A program made the position numbers and the translations under genes. This document shows positions 8,515 through 17,366 of a stretch of 64,000 nt of DNA, one piece after another; positions within the stretch are counted from its first letter, which is position 1; each line of letters begins with the position of its first letter. The notes beneath the pieces were generated by a model that was given only the letters and a program-made list of their open reading frames with translations, did no database searches and had not been told where the DNA came from. Source of the stretch: Hymenobacter plasmatis (GTDB taxonomy: Bacteria; Bacteroidota; Bacteroidia; Cytophagales; Hymenobacteraceae); assembly GCF_020711255.1 (NCBI RefSeq), contig NZ_JAJFAW010000020.1, positions 43,806-107,805 of the forward strand, read 5' to 3'.

Positions 8515-9095
8515 ACGATGGCGGGCTCGGTGCTGATGAACTGGCGGACCAGCTTTTCGGCCTGGTCGGTGGCTTCGTCGAGGTCGTCGTTGACCACGGT
8601 TACGTCGAACCGGTCCTCAAACGCCAACTCGAAATTGGCCTTGTATACCCGCGAAGAGATGCTGGATTGGGAGTCGGTGGCACGGGCCTGCAGGCGCTGC
8701 TCGAGGACTTCAATGGACGGGGGGCGGACGAAAATCGCCAGGGCCCGGTCTTTGTAAAACTCTTTGATGCTGAGGCCGCCTTTTACGTCGACATCGAGGA
8801 TGGCGTGCTTGCCGCTGTCCCAGATGCGCTCAATTTCGGACTTTAGCGTGCCGTAGAAAGCACCTTCGTACACTTCCTCCCATTCCACAAATTCGTCGTG
8901 ACGAATCTTGTCCTGGAAGTCCTGCACGGAAATAAAATAATAGTCTTTGCCGTTGGCCTCGGTGCGACCGCGGCGGTCACGGGTGCAAGCCGAGATGGAA
9001 AAGCTTAATTCGGGCAGCCGCTCCATAAGCCGATGCACGATGGTGGTTTTTCCGGCGCCCGAAGGTGCCGAAAACACAATGATTTTGCCTTGCAT
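8511..9095 (-). CDS. gmk: Guanylate kinase
   Basis: 194 residues. It converts GMP to GDP. The P-loop APSGAGKTT is at about residues 10-18, the GMP-binding stretch is SISACTRDRRGRTEANGKDYYF, followed by FVEWEEVYEGAFYGT and ILDVDVKGGLSIK, then the lid and RVYKANFELAFEDRFDVTVVN. The ATG at 9093-9095 is 28 bases after the anti-sigma stop codon. The 4-base overlap with nadD ties these two housekeeping genes to the upstream sigma/anti-sigma pair, though a separate promoter cannot be excluded. Confidence 0.95.
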   Translation of the reverse strand: MQGKIIVFSAPSGAGKTTIVHRLMERLPELSFSISACTRDRRGRTEANGKDYYFISVQDFQDKIRHDEFVEWEEVYEGAFYGTLKSEIERIWDSGKHAILDVDVKGGLSIKEFYKDRALAIFVRPPSIEVLEQRLQARATDSQSSISSRVYKANFELAFEDRFDVTVVNDDLDEATDQAEKLVRQFISTEPAIV

Positions 9096-9123
9096 CGCGC
9101 AAAGCTAGCCACAGCAACCGGGA

Positions 9124-9423
9124 TTAGGCCATTTCGGCATGCACGCGCGCCAAGATTGAATCCTGCAGGTTGGCCGGAATGGGCCGGCGCGACACACCCT
9201 GGTTCAGGAAATTGATGAAGATGTGCTGCTTCTTGATGTCGTCGAAGCAGGGCGAGCAGTCGCTGGCGTGGTCGTAGAGGTAGTCCTCGTCTTCCGCGGT
9301 CACGGACTGGCCTTCGATGAGTTGGTCTAATACAGTATTCACACGTTCGCAGTCGGGGCCGTTGTCGGGGGCGATGGCAACGGGAGCCGACGTATTGGTT
9401 TTAGTAGTAGCAGATTGGTCCAT
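9124..9423 (-). CDS. Zinc-finger anti-sigma factor (small, soluble)
   Basis: 99 residues from the ATG at 9421-9423; an upstream TTG start would add 11 residues but has no support. Residues around 55-70 carry DHASDCSPCFDDI, the HxxxCxxC motif of zinc-binding anti-sigma domains. There is no transmembrane segment, so it would act in the cytoplasm, possibly as a redox- or zinc-responsive inhibitor. It lies 78 bases downstream of an ECF sigma gene, its likely partner. The N-terminal 25 residues are low-complexity. Assignment rests on the motif and the position. Confidence 0.72.
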   Translation of the reverse strand: MDQSATTKTNTSAPVAIAPDNGPDCERVNTVLDQLIEGQSVTAEDEDYLYDHASDCSPCFDDIKKQHIFINFLNQGVSRRPIPANLQDSILARVHAEMA

Positions 9424-9501
9424 AATTGAAAATTGGTTTAAGGGCGTGAGTGACAATGGAATGAAATGCAGAGCTGCGGTAGCATCCTCTTGCTGGGGAG
9501 G

Positions 9502-10146
9502 TTAATTATTATCGGGCTCGGTTAGTTCCGCATCGTCGTCTATTCCATCATTGCCATATCCCATTGACTGCGCATATTTCTCCAATTTATCCTTGAGGAA
9601 ATTGCGGGCCCGGTGCAGTCTCGAACGGACGGTACCTATCGGAATATCAAGCACTTTGGCCATTTCCTCATATGTAAATCCCTCTAGGTCGCACAGGATG
9701 ATTACGGTGCGAAAATCTACCGGCAAAGAATTTAGCGCACTGGCCACTTCATCGCCGATTAAATCGCGGGCCGATTGCTGGCGCATGTCGGACGACGAAG
9801 CGCCTACTTCGCCCTCGGCCTCTACGTCGTCGGGGTTGTAATAGCCCTCTATCTCGCTGTAATCGACCTTGGCCGGTTGCTTGCTTTTCTTGCGGAAGTC
9901 GTTGATGAACGAATTCTTAAGAATGCGAAAAAGCCAGGCCTTAGCATTAGTGCCGGGCTCGAAGTACTCAAAAAAGCGGTACGCCTTCAGGTAGGTTTCC
10001 TGAACCAAGTCGTTGGCATCATCCTCGTCGAGGGTGAGGCGATAGGCAAAGTTGTAGAGCGGGTCGAGCACAGGCATTAGCTCGGCTTGAAAGCGCCGGT
10101 CCTTTTCCTCTTTGCTCAGCTTAACCCGTTCGGGAGAATCGCTCAT
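9502..10146 (-). CDS. RNA polymerase sigma factor, ECF subfamily (RpoE-like)
   Basis: 214 residues. Region 2 is visible at about 27-95 (LYNFAYRLTLDEDDANDLVQETYLKAYRF, then NAKAWLFRILKNSFINDFRK). Region 4 is at about 135-195 (LPVDFRTVIILCDLEGFTYEEMAKVLDIPIGTVRSRLHRAR, the helix-turn-helix that reads the -35 element). The linker and C-terminus are acidic. A zinc-finger anti-sigma gene follows on the same strand. The pair resembles general stress ECF systems of Bacteroidota rather than the FecI/FecR type seen at 30.2 kb. The signal is unknown. Confidence 0.9.
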   Translation of the reverse strand: MSDSPERVKLSKEEKDRRFQAELMPVLDPLYNFAYRLTLDEDDANDLVQETYLKAYRFFEYFEPGTNAKAWLFRILKNSFINDFRKKSKQPAKVDYSEIEGYYNPDDVEAEGEVGASSSDMRQQSARDLIGDEVASALNSLPVDFRTVIILCDLEGFTYEEMAKVLDIPIGTVRSRLHRARNFLKDKLEKYAQSMGYGNDGIDDDAELTEPDNN

Positions 10147-10456
10147 ACAGGTGGGCGGGGGAAATTGTGGGTCGAAACCTACGAAATAATAAGGGATTGG
10201 GACAAATTTGGCTCAAACTGCAACTCGGCTGCGGTGGCTGGCCGGGTTGCTTCGCGCCGGCTCTACCCCTTGCTACGCAACCCCGGCCTGCTGCCCGCCA
10301 CCGGGCGCCTACCACCGGCAAACCGCCCAAAATAGCCGCGCTTTGCACGTGCAGCGCTGCCCGATGTACGGATTAGGGCGCCGGGTAGGTTGCGCGCCAA
10401 GCCGCAGCAACCAAGCAAACGAAGCAGAATAGCTATTGTTTGTTACTTAATGCGCT
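10147..10456. other. Intergenic region upstream of the ECF sigma gene
   Basis: 310 bases between the sigma gene and the end of the glycosyltransferase gene, both on minus. No convincing gene was seen; the short open frames are GC-rich and have no recognisable product. It must hold the promoter of the sigma/anti-sigma/gmk/nadD unit, but no clear TTTG-N19-TAnnTTTG match was found. Confidence 0.6.
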
Positions 10457-11500
10457 TTATTCATCTTTCAAAAGTAACGGTTGCCACGTCAATACGCGCG
10501 CTGCCACCGCCACCGGCTCAATGGCCCGAATGCAGCTACAGGCGGCGGGCTGGGTGCGGCAGTCGTCGCAGGTGGGCTTGTCGAAGACCATGAACCCGGC
10601 GTGCGGCCCCAGTGGCCCCCAGCGGCCCGGGTGCATGGGCCGAATGGGCGGATACAGCCCCAGCGCGTGCCGGCCCAGCGCGGCGGCCAGGTGCAGCGGG
10701 CCGGTGCTGCCCGCCACCAGCCCATCGGCGGCAGCAATGAAGGAGATAAACTGGGGCAGGTTGAGCTGGCCGGTGAGGTCGGCGGTGAGGGCGGCCGCGT
10801 GCTGGTGCCGCCAGTCGCGGAGCTCCTCCCCTTCCGCCGCCGTGCCGGTGAGGAATACGCGGTGGCCGGCTTGGTGCAGCAGTTGGGCCAGGTGGCCAAA
10901 GTTGTCGAGACCCCATTCGCGGGCGCTGCCCCGGCTGCGCGGGTGCAGGATGACGTTGAGCTGGCCCGGCTGGCGCGCTTGCAGCAACTGCCGAAACGGC
11001 GCAGGCAGCGGCTCAACTGGCCGCAGCTGCACGAGGTTCGCCACATCGAGGAGGCTGGGCAACGGGGCCACGCCCAGGGGCTGGAGCAGCAGGAGGTTGA
11101 GCTGGGCTTCGTGCAGGGGCGAGTGCCGGCGGCTCAGGGCCACCAGCCGGTTACAGGTCAGCCAGTGCTGCCAGCGGTTGCGGGTGCCGATGCGCACGGG
11201 GATTTTGGCCTTGAGCGCCAGCCGGGCCAGGATGCGGTTGGGGAACACGTGGATGATGGCAGCGGCAGCATAGCCCTGCAGGGTGGCCACCTGCCCGGGC
11301 TCGGGCTGCTGGAGCAACTCATCCAGATTCAGAAAATCATCGACCCACGGGCAGGCGGCCGCTACGGGAGCGGTGTAGGTGCGCCCGATAAGCACCACCC
11401 GGCAGCCCGGGAAGTGCTGCTTGAGCTGGCCCGCTACCGGCAGGGTCAGCACTACATCGCCGATGGCATCGGTGCGGGACACGAGGAAGGTCTGGCTCAT
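10457..11500 (-). CDS. Glycosyltransferase family 9 (heptosyltransferase-like)
   Basis: 347 residues of the ADP-heptose:LPS heptosyltransferase superfamily (GT9). The N-terminal Rossmann half starts with FLVSRTDAIGDVVLTLPVAGQLK, typical of WaaC/WaaF. The C-terminal half has ILHPRSRGSAREWGLDNFGHLAQLL and the nucleotide-sugar site AADGLVAGSTGPLHLAAALG. A Cys-rich tail (CDDCRTQPAACSCI) is found in some Bacteroidota members. It probably adds a sugar to the LPS core on the inner face of the membrane. Its start overlaps the stop codon of the upstream GT2 gene by 4 bases, so the two form an operon. Confidence 0.88.
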   Translation of the reverse strand: MSQTFLVSRTDAIGDVVLTLPVAGQLKQHFPGCRVVLIGRTYTAPVAAACPWVDDFLNLDELLQQPEPGQVATLQGYAAAAIIHVFPNRILARLALKAKIPVRIGTRNRWQHWLTCNRLVALSRRHSPLHEAQLNLLLLQPLGVAPLPSLLDVANLVQLRPVEPLPAPFRQLLQARQPGQLNVILHPRSRGSAREWGLDNFGHLAQLLHQAGHRVFLTGTAAEGEELRDWRHQHAAALTADLTGQLNLPQFISFIAAADGLVAGSTGPLHLAAALGRHALGLYPPIRPMHPGRWGPLGPHAGFMVFDKPTCDDCRTQPAACSCIRAIEPVAVAARVLTWQPLLLKDE

Positions 11501-12261
11501 GCTTCGGCGCGTTCGGTGCGGGTTTTCAGCTTCGCGAATTTCAGGAAAACGCCCCAGGCCGAAATGCCCGCAATGCAGAGGCCGGCAAATCCATCCAGTA
11601 AGCCCAGCCGGAAGAAGTAGCCGTGCACGAATTTCCAGAGCGGCTTGAGCAGCAGGTGAAACAGGGTGACGTTGGTTTTGCCGCGCAGGGCCAGCTCCTG
11701 GGCCGTGATGCTGGTGAACTTGTTGAGCTGGCTGACGTGCTGCGCAATGGAATGGTAGCTGTAGTGCAGGGCGTCGCCAGTGAGCTGGCCGGTGGTGTGG
11801 CCGGCGGCCACTTCGTAGCGCTCGTGCAGGAGCAGGCCGGTCCAGCGGCCCAGGCGGCGGTCGTAGAGGCGCAGCTTGCGGTCGGGGTACCAGCCGCCGT
11901 GGCGCACCCAGTGGCCGCAGTAGTTGGTGAGGCGGGCCAGGGCGTAGGCGGCGTGCTGCCAGTGCTGCTTGGCCGCCCGGATGGACTGGCGCAGCTCCTC
12001 GGTCAGCACTTCATCGGCGTCGAGCTGCAGCACGTGGTCGAATTGGGCCTGGGCGGTGGCGTAGTTTTTCTGCTCCACGTAGCCGGCGAAGGCGTGCTGG
12101 ATAACGCGGGCACCGTGCTGCCGGCAAATTTCCACGGTATTGTCGGTCGAAAACGAGTCGACTACCAGCACTTCGTCGGCCACGTCGCCCACCGCCTGAA
12201 GGCAGCGGGCAATATTGGCCGCTTCGTTGAAGGTGATAATGACGACGGAAAGGGAAACCAC
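11497..12261 (-). CDS. Glycosyltransferase family 2 (WaaE/KdtX-like LPS core transferase)
   Basis: 254 residues from a GTG at 12259-12261, which yields the normal GT2 start VSLSVVIITFNEAANIARC. The frame stays open 152 codons further upstream, but that stretch is unlike any GT2 and runs antisense to a lipoprotein gene. Visible are the nucleotide-sugar fold with DEVLVVDSFSTDNT, the metal-binding LDADE motif, and a C-terminal hydrophobic segment (LLDGFAGLCIAGISAWGVFLKF) that may anchor it in the membrane. It resembles beta-1,4-glucosyltransferases of the LPS core. The 4-base overlap with the GT9 gene suggests the same pathway. Confidence 0.86.
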   Translation of the reverse strand: MVSLSVVIITFNEAANIARCLQAVGDVADEVLVVDSFSTDNTVEICRQHGARVIQHAFAGYVEQKNYATAQAQFDHVLQLDADEVLTEELRQSIRAAKQHWQHAAYALARLTNYCGHWVRHGGWYPDRKLRLYDRRLGRWTGLLLHERYEVAAGHTTGQLTGDALHYSYHSIAQHVSQLNKFTSITAQELALRGKTNVTLFHLLLKPLWKFVHGYFFRLGLLDGFAGLCIAGISAWGVFLKFAKLKTRTERAEA

Positions 12262-12481
12262 GCAGAAAAGGCCAACTAGACGGCCAAGTGCAAGCAAAGG
12301 TAAGAGCGCGGCGAACCGTAGCTCCACACTGCGGCCGCAAGGGGCCCATTCCGCCACCTCAACCGTCCATTTGCTCAGGGGCTCAACGGCAGTGCAAAAT
12401 TCGCCGTACGAAGGAGCCCAACTCTTCATGTCGCAAGCCACACTCCGTGCGTAACTTGCGCCCAAATTCGTTTCCCCACAC

Positions 12482-12712
12482 ATGAAAAAAACGCTTCTCC
12501 CCGGCCTGCTGGCCGCAGCTTTGCTTTCCTTCACCTTGCCATCGTGCGGCCCTTCGGAGCCCGAAAGCGCCGATGACATTGCCACTACTCCGCTGCCGCC
12601 CCTGCCCGCTGCCCCCGACACGACCAAAGGCGCCAAGCAGCCCGAGCAATACCGGGAGTTGAACTCGGTGAATGCTACCGAAGACATCAAAAAAATGCAG
12701 CAGCAGATGTAA
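12482..12712 (+). CDS. Small predicted lipoprotein of unknown function
   Basis: 76 residues. A basic N-terminus (MKK), hydrophobic core and lipobox-like TLPSC with Cys22 indicate a lipoprotein signal peptide. The mature part is short, Pro-rich and acidic, ending in a charged EDIKKMQQQM helix. No known domain is recognised. It is read divergently from the GT2 gene and followed by the GNAT gene 163 bases downstream. The open minus-strand frame across it is a shadow. Confidence 0.65.
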   Translation: MKKTLLPGLLAAALLSFTLPSCGPSEPESADDIATTPLPPLPAAPDTTKGAKQPEQYRELNSVNATEDIKKMQQQM

Positions 12713-12875
12713 ATCAACCACTTGCCGAAATTGGGCTGCTTCTAGCTTCGGCGGAAAGCAGCATCCTTTCGGCAGGGTTGATTACCTGTTCCTGATACCT
12801 GATTTGTTGGGCCGTTGCTGCTAAGGTGGTGGCGGCCCAATTTCTTTTTAGCGCGGCCGACCCGGCGCATTTTTT

Positions 12876-13403
12876 ATGGAAAACAACATTGTGCTGCGCC
12901 GCGGCGTGGAGGCCGACCTGCCCCAGGTACTCGCCCTTATCAAGGAGCTGGCCGAGTACGAGCGCGCCCCGGAGGCCGTCACCAACACCCTGGCCGCCAT
13001 GCAGCGCGACGGGTTTGGGCCCGCCCCCATTTTCAGCTTTTTCGTGCTCGAAAACAGCGCGGCCGAAATCATCGGCATCGCCTTGTTCTACACCGCCTAT
13101 TCGACCTGGAAAGGCCGGATGCTGTACCTGGAAGACTTGGTAGTAACCGAGCCGGCGCGGCGGGGCGGCTTTGGCCGGCTGCTGTTTGATGCCGTGGTGG
13201 CCGAAGCCCGCGCCACGGGCGCCGTTCGCCTGAAGTGGCAGGTGCTGGACTGGAACGAGCCCGCCATTGCCTTCTACAAAAAGCTGGGTGCCACCATCGA
13301 AGACGAATGGTTCAACGGCAACCTCGACGCAGCTCAACTGGCCGGCTACACCGTGGCGCCAGCTGCGGCCGCGGCGGCCACGCCCACGGGGCGCAGCCTG
13401 TAG
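12876..13403 (+). CDS. GNAT family N-acetyltransferase (diamine acetyltransferase-like)
   Basis: 175 residues with the whole GNAT fold: the first strand IVLRRGVEADLPQVLALIKELAEYERAPE, the core LYLEDLVVTEPARRGGFGRLLF with the acetyl-CoA loop RRGGFG, and the C-terminal WQVLDWNEPAIAFYKKLGATI. The N-terminal ELAEYERAP and the NEPAIAFYKKLGA segment resemble spermidine/spermine and thialysine acetyltransferases. The substrate is probably a small amine but cannot be fixed. The last 20 residues are an Ala-rich tail. It converges on the metalloprotease gene. Confidence 0.87.
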   Translation: MENNIVLRRGVEADLPQVLALIKELAEYERAPEAVTNTLAAMQRDGFGPAPIFSFFVLENSAAEIIGIALFYTAYSTWKGRMLYLEDLVVTEPARRGGFGRLLFDAVVAEARATGAVRLKWQVLDWNEPAIAFYKKLGATIEDEWFNGNLDAAQLAGYTVAPAAAAAATPTGRSL

Positions 13404-13434
13404 CCATCGCTAAGCACCGGCAAGGCCCCGTGGC

Positions 13435-15546
13435 TTACTGCCGCACAAACTTGCGGCTGCCGGTATTGCCCTGGGCATCTCGCCAGCGCAGAACGTAAAA
13501 GCCGGGCCTCAGGCCGGCAATGTTCAGGGGCAGGATGTTCAGGCCGGCTACCGTGGCGATGCTGGTGGTGCGTATTCGGCGCCCGACGCTGTCATAGAAT
13601 CGAAACACCACGGTGCCTTCCAGGGTGGCCGGGTACTGCACTTGCAGTTGGTCTTCGGTGGCAGGGTTTGGGAAAACAACCACCGCCGCGCTGGTGCCTT
13701 CGGTGGAGAGCAAGGCGGGGGCCACGTTGTCGAGCGAGCCATCGGGCCGGGTCAGGCGCAGGCGGTAGTAGAGCAAGCCGCCGGGCACCTGCGCATCAAA
13801 AAACTGGTACTGGCCGCCCGGCCGGGTAGCTACCACGCCCAGCCGCTTCCAGGTAGTGGTGTCGCTGCCCACGCTGCGCTCTACCACGAAGTTGTTGAGG
13901 AAGCACTCGTCGCGCGTGGTCCAGGTGAGGGTGACGCCGGTGGCCTTTTCGTATTTGGCGCTAAAGCTGGTGAGGGGAGCCGGCAGCATGGGCTGGTTGC
14001 TGCAGCCCAGACTCTTGAAGCTGCGCACGCGGAGCACCTGGCGGCCGCCAGCAATGTCGCTGCTGGTGCTGAGGGTGCGCGTGTTCTGGCCCCGGGCAAT
14101 GGAATAGTGCATCACCGCGCCGGGCAGGATGAGGTGGCCCAACTGGTGCGCATGGCCCAGCTCGTGCACCGCTACCGTCTCAAAGTCAATCTGGTTGAGC
14201 GCGCCAATGGCGAAGGTGGGGCCAAACTGGAAGTTGGCGCCGTCGTCGAACTGCATGTCCACCTCATCGACCCAAAACACCACCTCGCCACCCGGGGCCT
14301 GGCAGCCGGAGTAATAGCTGGTGGTGCGGCCCAACACGAGGGCGGGCAGCTCGGCGCCCGCATCGAAAGCCACCACGTTCTGGTTATCGTCGGCAATGGT
14401 ATTGGCGGTGGCCGGGGTGCCTACTTCCCAGTTGATGCCCGTTTGGCAGCGCCAGGTGGCCAGGGCCCGCTGCCAGGCCGCCGCCGCAGCGGCGTTGGAG
14501 GCGAAATTGGGCCCAAAGTGAAAGGTGACTCCACCGGATGCATTTTGGGCAATGTGGTTGGGCCGGGCAATGAGGCCGGTGGTACTTTCCACATTGGTAA
14601 GGGCGTACACGATGGTGAGGGTGCCCCCGCTGTCCACGGTTTGCTGGTCGCTGGTGGTTACGCGCACGGTGCCGGAGCCGGCCGGGCTGCCGCCGATGGC
14701 CGATGAGGGCACGCGCACCTCAATGCGGGTATCCGTCCAAGAAACATAGTCTTTGTCGCGGGCCTTCACGCGGGTGGTCCCGCCGTCGTCGGCGTTGCGG
14801 AACTCCACAAAGCCACTGCCTCGTGTGCTGCCAAATCCTGTTCCATTGATGGTAAGCAAGGCCCCGGCGCCAGCGGGGATGATTTGGGGACCGAAGTTGG
14901 CAACGACGGGGGCCAGCGTGCCGCGCTGCAGGGCCGGTAGCGGGGCTACCAAGGCCGGGTTGGGCTGTAATACCCGGCGCCCCTGCCCGGTGAGCTGGGT
15001 AATGCCTTTGTAGAAGGTAGCATCGAGGGCCGGATACGTCCGAAATGGCTCGGTGGCGGTGCGCCCGGCCAGGTTGTACGCAATGAAGCCTTGCTCACTG
15101 CCGTAGGGGGTCCAGGCCCGGCCAACGGTGGTGGGCAGGCCAGTCCAAGGCGCGCGGGTCAGGAAGAAAACGCCCTGCTGCCCAGCGGTTAGGCTCAAGG
15201 TGTTGGTGAGGACTTGCTGGTCAAGGCCCAAGCGACCGCCTTCGGTGATGAGCACGAGGCCGGTGGTATCGGCCACCTGGCCCTTTAGCAGCGAAAACAC
15301 CCGCAGGCGGTGCCGGGTAAACAGGCGACGGTGGTCGGTATCCCAAAAGCTTTGGGCATCGAGCACTTCTGCTTCGACCACCAGCGCCGCCTGCTGGGCC
15401 CGTACGGCAGGCTCCATGGGCAACATCAGGCACTGGGTTTCGGGCACCAAGGCCTGGCCCAACACAGGCTGGGCAAACGCGAGCCCAAGTGCCACCACCC
15501 ATGAGCGACGACCAATAAAGCGGAGAAACGGTACTGCAAACGGCAT
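13435..15546 (-). CDS. Secreted zinc metalloprotease (matrixin-like) with T9SS sorting domain
   Basis: 703 residues from the ATG at 15544-15546, which opens a signal peptide ending near AFAQPVLGQA. Upstream in-frame starts give no signal. Middle parts include an IPT/TIG-like fold (VVANFGPQIIPAGAGALLTINGTGFGSTRG) and a catalytic region with the metzincin zinc motif HELGHAHQLGH and Met-turn VMHYS. The tail holds a domain beginning LTSFSAKYEKATGVTLTWTT and a type A sorting domain (VVVFPNPATEDQLQV ... GFYVLRWRDAQGNTGSRKFVRQ), so it is exported by T9SS. The substrate is unknown. Confidence 0.85.
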   Translation of the reverse strand: MPFAVPFLRFIGRRSWVVALGLAFAQPVLGQALVPETQCLMLPMEPAVRAQQAALVVEAEVLDAQSFWDTDHRRLFTRHRLRVFSLLKGQVADTTGLVLITEGGRLGLDQQVLTNTLSLTAGQQGVFFLTRAPWTGLPTTVGRAWTPYGSEQGFIAYNLAGRTATEPFRTYPALDATFYKGITQLTGQGRRVLQPNPALVAPLPALQRGTLAPVVANFGPQIIPAGAGALLTINGTGFGSTRGSGFVEFRNADDGGTTRVKARDKDYVSWTDTRIEVRVPSSAIGGSPAGSGTVRVTTSDQQTVDSGGTLTIVYALTNVESTTGLIARPNHIAQNASGGVTFHFGPNFASNAAAAAAWQRALATWRCQTGINWEVGTPATANTIADDNQNVVAFDAGAELPALVLGRTTSYYSGCQAPGGEVVFWVDEVDMQFDDGANFQFGPTFAIGALNQIDFETVAVHELGHAHQLGHLILPGAVMHYSIARGQNTRTLSTSSDIAGGRQVLRVRSFKSLGCSNQPMLPAPLTSFSAKYEKATGVTLTWTTRDECFLNNFVVERSVGSDTTTWKRLGVVATRPGGQYQFFDAQVPGGLLYYRLRLTRPDGSLDNVAPALLSTEGTSAAVVVFPNPATEDQLQVQYPATLEGTVVFRFYDSVGRRIRTTSIATVAGLNILPLNIAGLRPGFYVLRWRDAQGNTGSRKFVRQ

Positions 15547-15710
15547 AGACAAGAAACTACTGCGGATACTGCCCAAGATACGGAAAAACAGGTCGGTTGG
15601 AGCGCCGCTCAAAGGATATCGCATTATTAATATAGTTGGCCCGCCACCGCGCACCAACGCTTCCCCCGAGAGCCGTGAGGCTGCCATCTGGTAACTGATA
15701 AGATGGCCGG

Positions 15711-16688
15711 CTATTGCCCCACAGGTGCGGGCTGGGGCTGCCAGGATGGCGAGCTGGTGGCTACCATGGGCCAACCGTCGGCGTAGATGAGCCTATCCAG
15801 GAGCAGGATGCGGCGGGAATAGCCTTCTGCATCGTCGATGGCGTCGAAGGTGGGCTGGCGCGGGTCGATGGCGTGGTAGGCCAGCCAGTCCTGCCCGGCG
15901 GCATCGGTCACCACGCAGTTGTGGCCGGGGGCGCGCCAGTGCGCATTGGCCGCGAGCAGGGCAGCATGCGGGTCGGCGGTGGCGGTGGCGTAGGTTTCGA
16001 AGGGCCCGGTAGCATGGCGGGCACGGGCCACCAGCACGGCGTAGTGGGCTTTGGCGCCGCAACAGTTATCGCCCGAAAAAAACAGGTAGTACCAGCCGTC
16101 GCGGTAGTGCACCCAGGCCGCTTCCACGAGGCGGTGGTAGTCGTTGGGGTCGTCCGACAGGGTGGGGTAAATCACGGCCCGCGCCTCACTGCCCGGCCGG
16201 AAGCCGAGGCGGTCGTCGGCCAGCTCGCGCACCCAGATGGGGCCAAACCCCGACCCCCAATACAGCAGCCGCTGGCCCGTGGCGGGGTCGTCAAAGGCCA
16301 TGGGGTCGATGCAGGTGAAGCCGGGCCCGGGGAGCAGCGGGTGGCCAATGTCCACGAACGGGCCGGAGGGCGCATCGGCCACGGCCAGGGCCAGGCTGAA
16401 ATAATCGGTGCCGTCGGGCCGGCTGGAGTAATACAGGTAATAGCGGCCGCCGTGCTCGCTCACGTGCGGGGCCCAGATTTTCTGGCTGGCAGTGGCCCAT
16501 CGCGGCTTGTGGGGCAGGCCTTCGCCCAGGTGTTCCCAGTTAATCAGGTTCCGGGAGCGGGCCACCTGCAGGTTGAGGATGACGCCGTGGCGCTTGGTTT
16601 GGGTGCCGTAGGCGTAGTACCAGCCATCGGCAGCGCGGATGATGGTGGGGTCCGGGAAGTTTTCGTCGAGGACGGGGTTGCTGTACAT
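15711..16688 (-). CDS. Glycoside hydrolase family 43 enzyme (arabinanase/arabinosidase-like)
   Basis: 325 residues from the ATG at 16686-16688; a GTG nine codons earlier is less likely. Five-bladed propeller features are present: the catalytic base Asp in NFPDPTI (about Asp13), the pKa-modulating Asp in FTCIDPMAF, and the acid Glu in HRLVEAAWVHYRDGWYYLFFSG. These are the three GH43 catalytic positions. There is no signal peptide, so it seems cytoplasmic or exported by another route. It probably removes arabinose or xylose from short oligosaccharides. It is not next to a SusCD pair; a pectate lyase gene lies 12 kb away. Confidence 0.85.
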   Translation of the reverse strand: MYSNPVLDENFPDPTIIRAADGWYYAYGTQTKRHGVILNLQVARSRNLINWEHLGEGLPHKPRWATASQKIWAPHVSEHGGRYYLYYSSRPDGTDYFSLALAVADAPSGPFVDIGHPLLPGPGFTCIDPMAFDDPATGQRLLYWGSGFGPIWVRELADDRLGFRPGSEARAVIYPTLSDDPNDYHRLVEAAWVHYRDGWYYLFFSGDNCCGAKAHYAVLVARARHATGPFETYATATADPHAALLAANAHWRAPGHNCVVTDAAGQDWLAYHAIDPRQPTFDAIDDAEGYSRRILLLDRLIYADGWPMVATSSPSWQPQPAPVGQ

Positions 16689-16734
16689 GGGCGCGGCAGG
16701 AATTGGGGCTGGCACACCGCCCGCGGGTCTAAAT

Positions 16735-17148
16735 TCAGCTTAATTGCGGTTCCGGCTGCTGCTGCTGCAGCCATACGTAGGCCGAAGCCACATCGTCGAA
16801 GGTGCCCACGCGGGGCGTGTCGATGGCATGCACCACGGTTTCTACGGCCTGCCGGGCCAGCAAGCTGCGCGGCAGCACCCAGGCAATGTATTGCAAGCCG
16901 GCGGTGCGCATTTCGTCCAGCCACCATGCGCCCCACAGCGTGAGCTGCATGGTAGTGCGGGTAATTCCGGAATTATCGTTGAGGATTTTGTGGCAGGGCC
17001 AGGCCCGCAGGCTCTCGAGCATCAGCAGGCAGGCGGCCTGCGACGACTCCTGGTCGTGCTCCCCTTTCCAGTCAACATAAAGCCATTGATTATCCGCGTC
17101 GTAGCCAATAAATAGCTCGGGAGAATCGGTGATAACGTGCAGCTGCAT
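16735..17148 (-). CDS. Hypothetical protein, possibly STAS/SpoIIAA-like
   Basis: 137 residues. No confident family. The start MQLHVITDSPELFIGYDADNQWLYVDWKGEHDQ, a middle segment with KILNDNSGITRTTMQLTLWG, and a C-terminal helix read as a small alpha/beta protein. Proteins of this style in Bacteroidota are sometimes described as STAS/SpoIIAA-like, which is only a guess here. No signal peptide or membrane span. It lies 46 bases upstream of the GH43 start on the same strand and may share its transcript. Confidence 0.6.
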   Translation of the reverse strand: MQLHVITDSPELFIGYDADNQWLYVDWKGEHDQESSQAACLLMLESLRAWPCHKILNDNSGITRTTMQLTLWGAWWLDEMRTAGLQYIAWVLPRSLLARQAVETVVHAIDTPRVGTFDDVASAYVWLQQQQPEPQLS

Positions 17149-17366
17149 GCGGTGCTCGGGATAAGCCTCGGGTAGGAAGACATCTAAGCAGCCAAATTTA
17201 GTAAGCTAAACAGTAGACACGAACACCTTGGGCCGGTGAAATTCAATGACCAAGCACTTTGTTGGCAAGGGTATCGCCCGGGCGCTTCCCGCACTAGCTT
17301 TGTGGTCCTGCCCATTGGCCGCAGGCCGGATTTTCCGAAACCCCATTTCCTCCCCCTTCTCGCCCC

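Noticed and set aside
12262..12717. Upstream extension of the GT2 reading frame
   Set aside because: The GT2 fold begins exactly at the GTG at 12259-12261; the extension is unlike the family and covers a plus-strand lipoprotein gene.
17261..17302. TAGCTTTG at 17295-17302 as promoter of the nuclease gene
   Set aside because: The -7 box fits, but the nearest TTTG is 33 bases upstream, outside the usual spacing.
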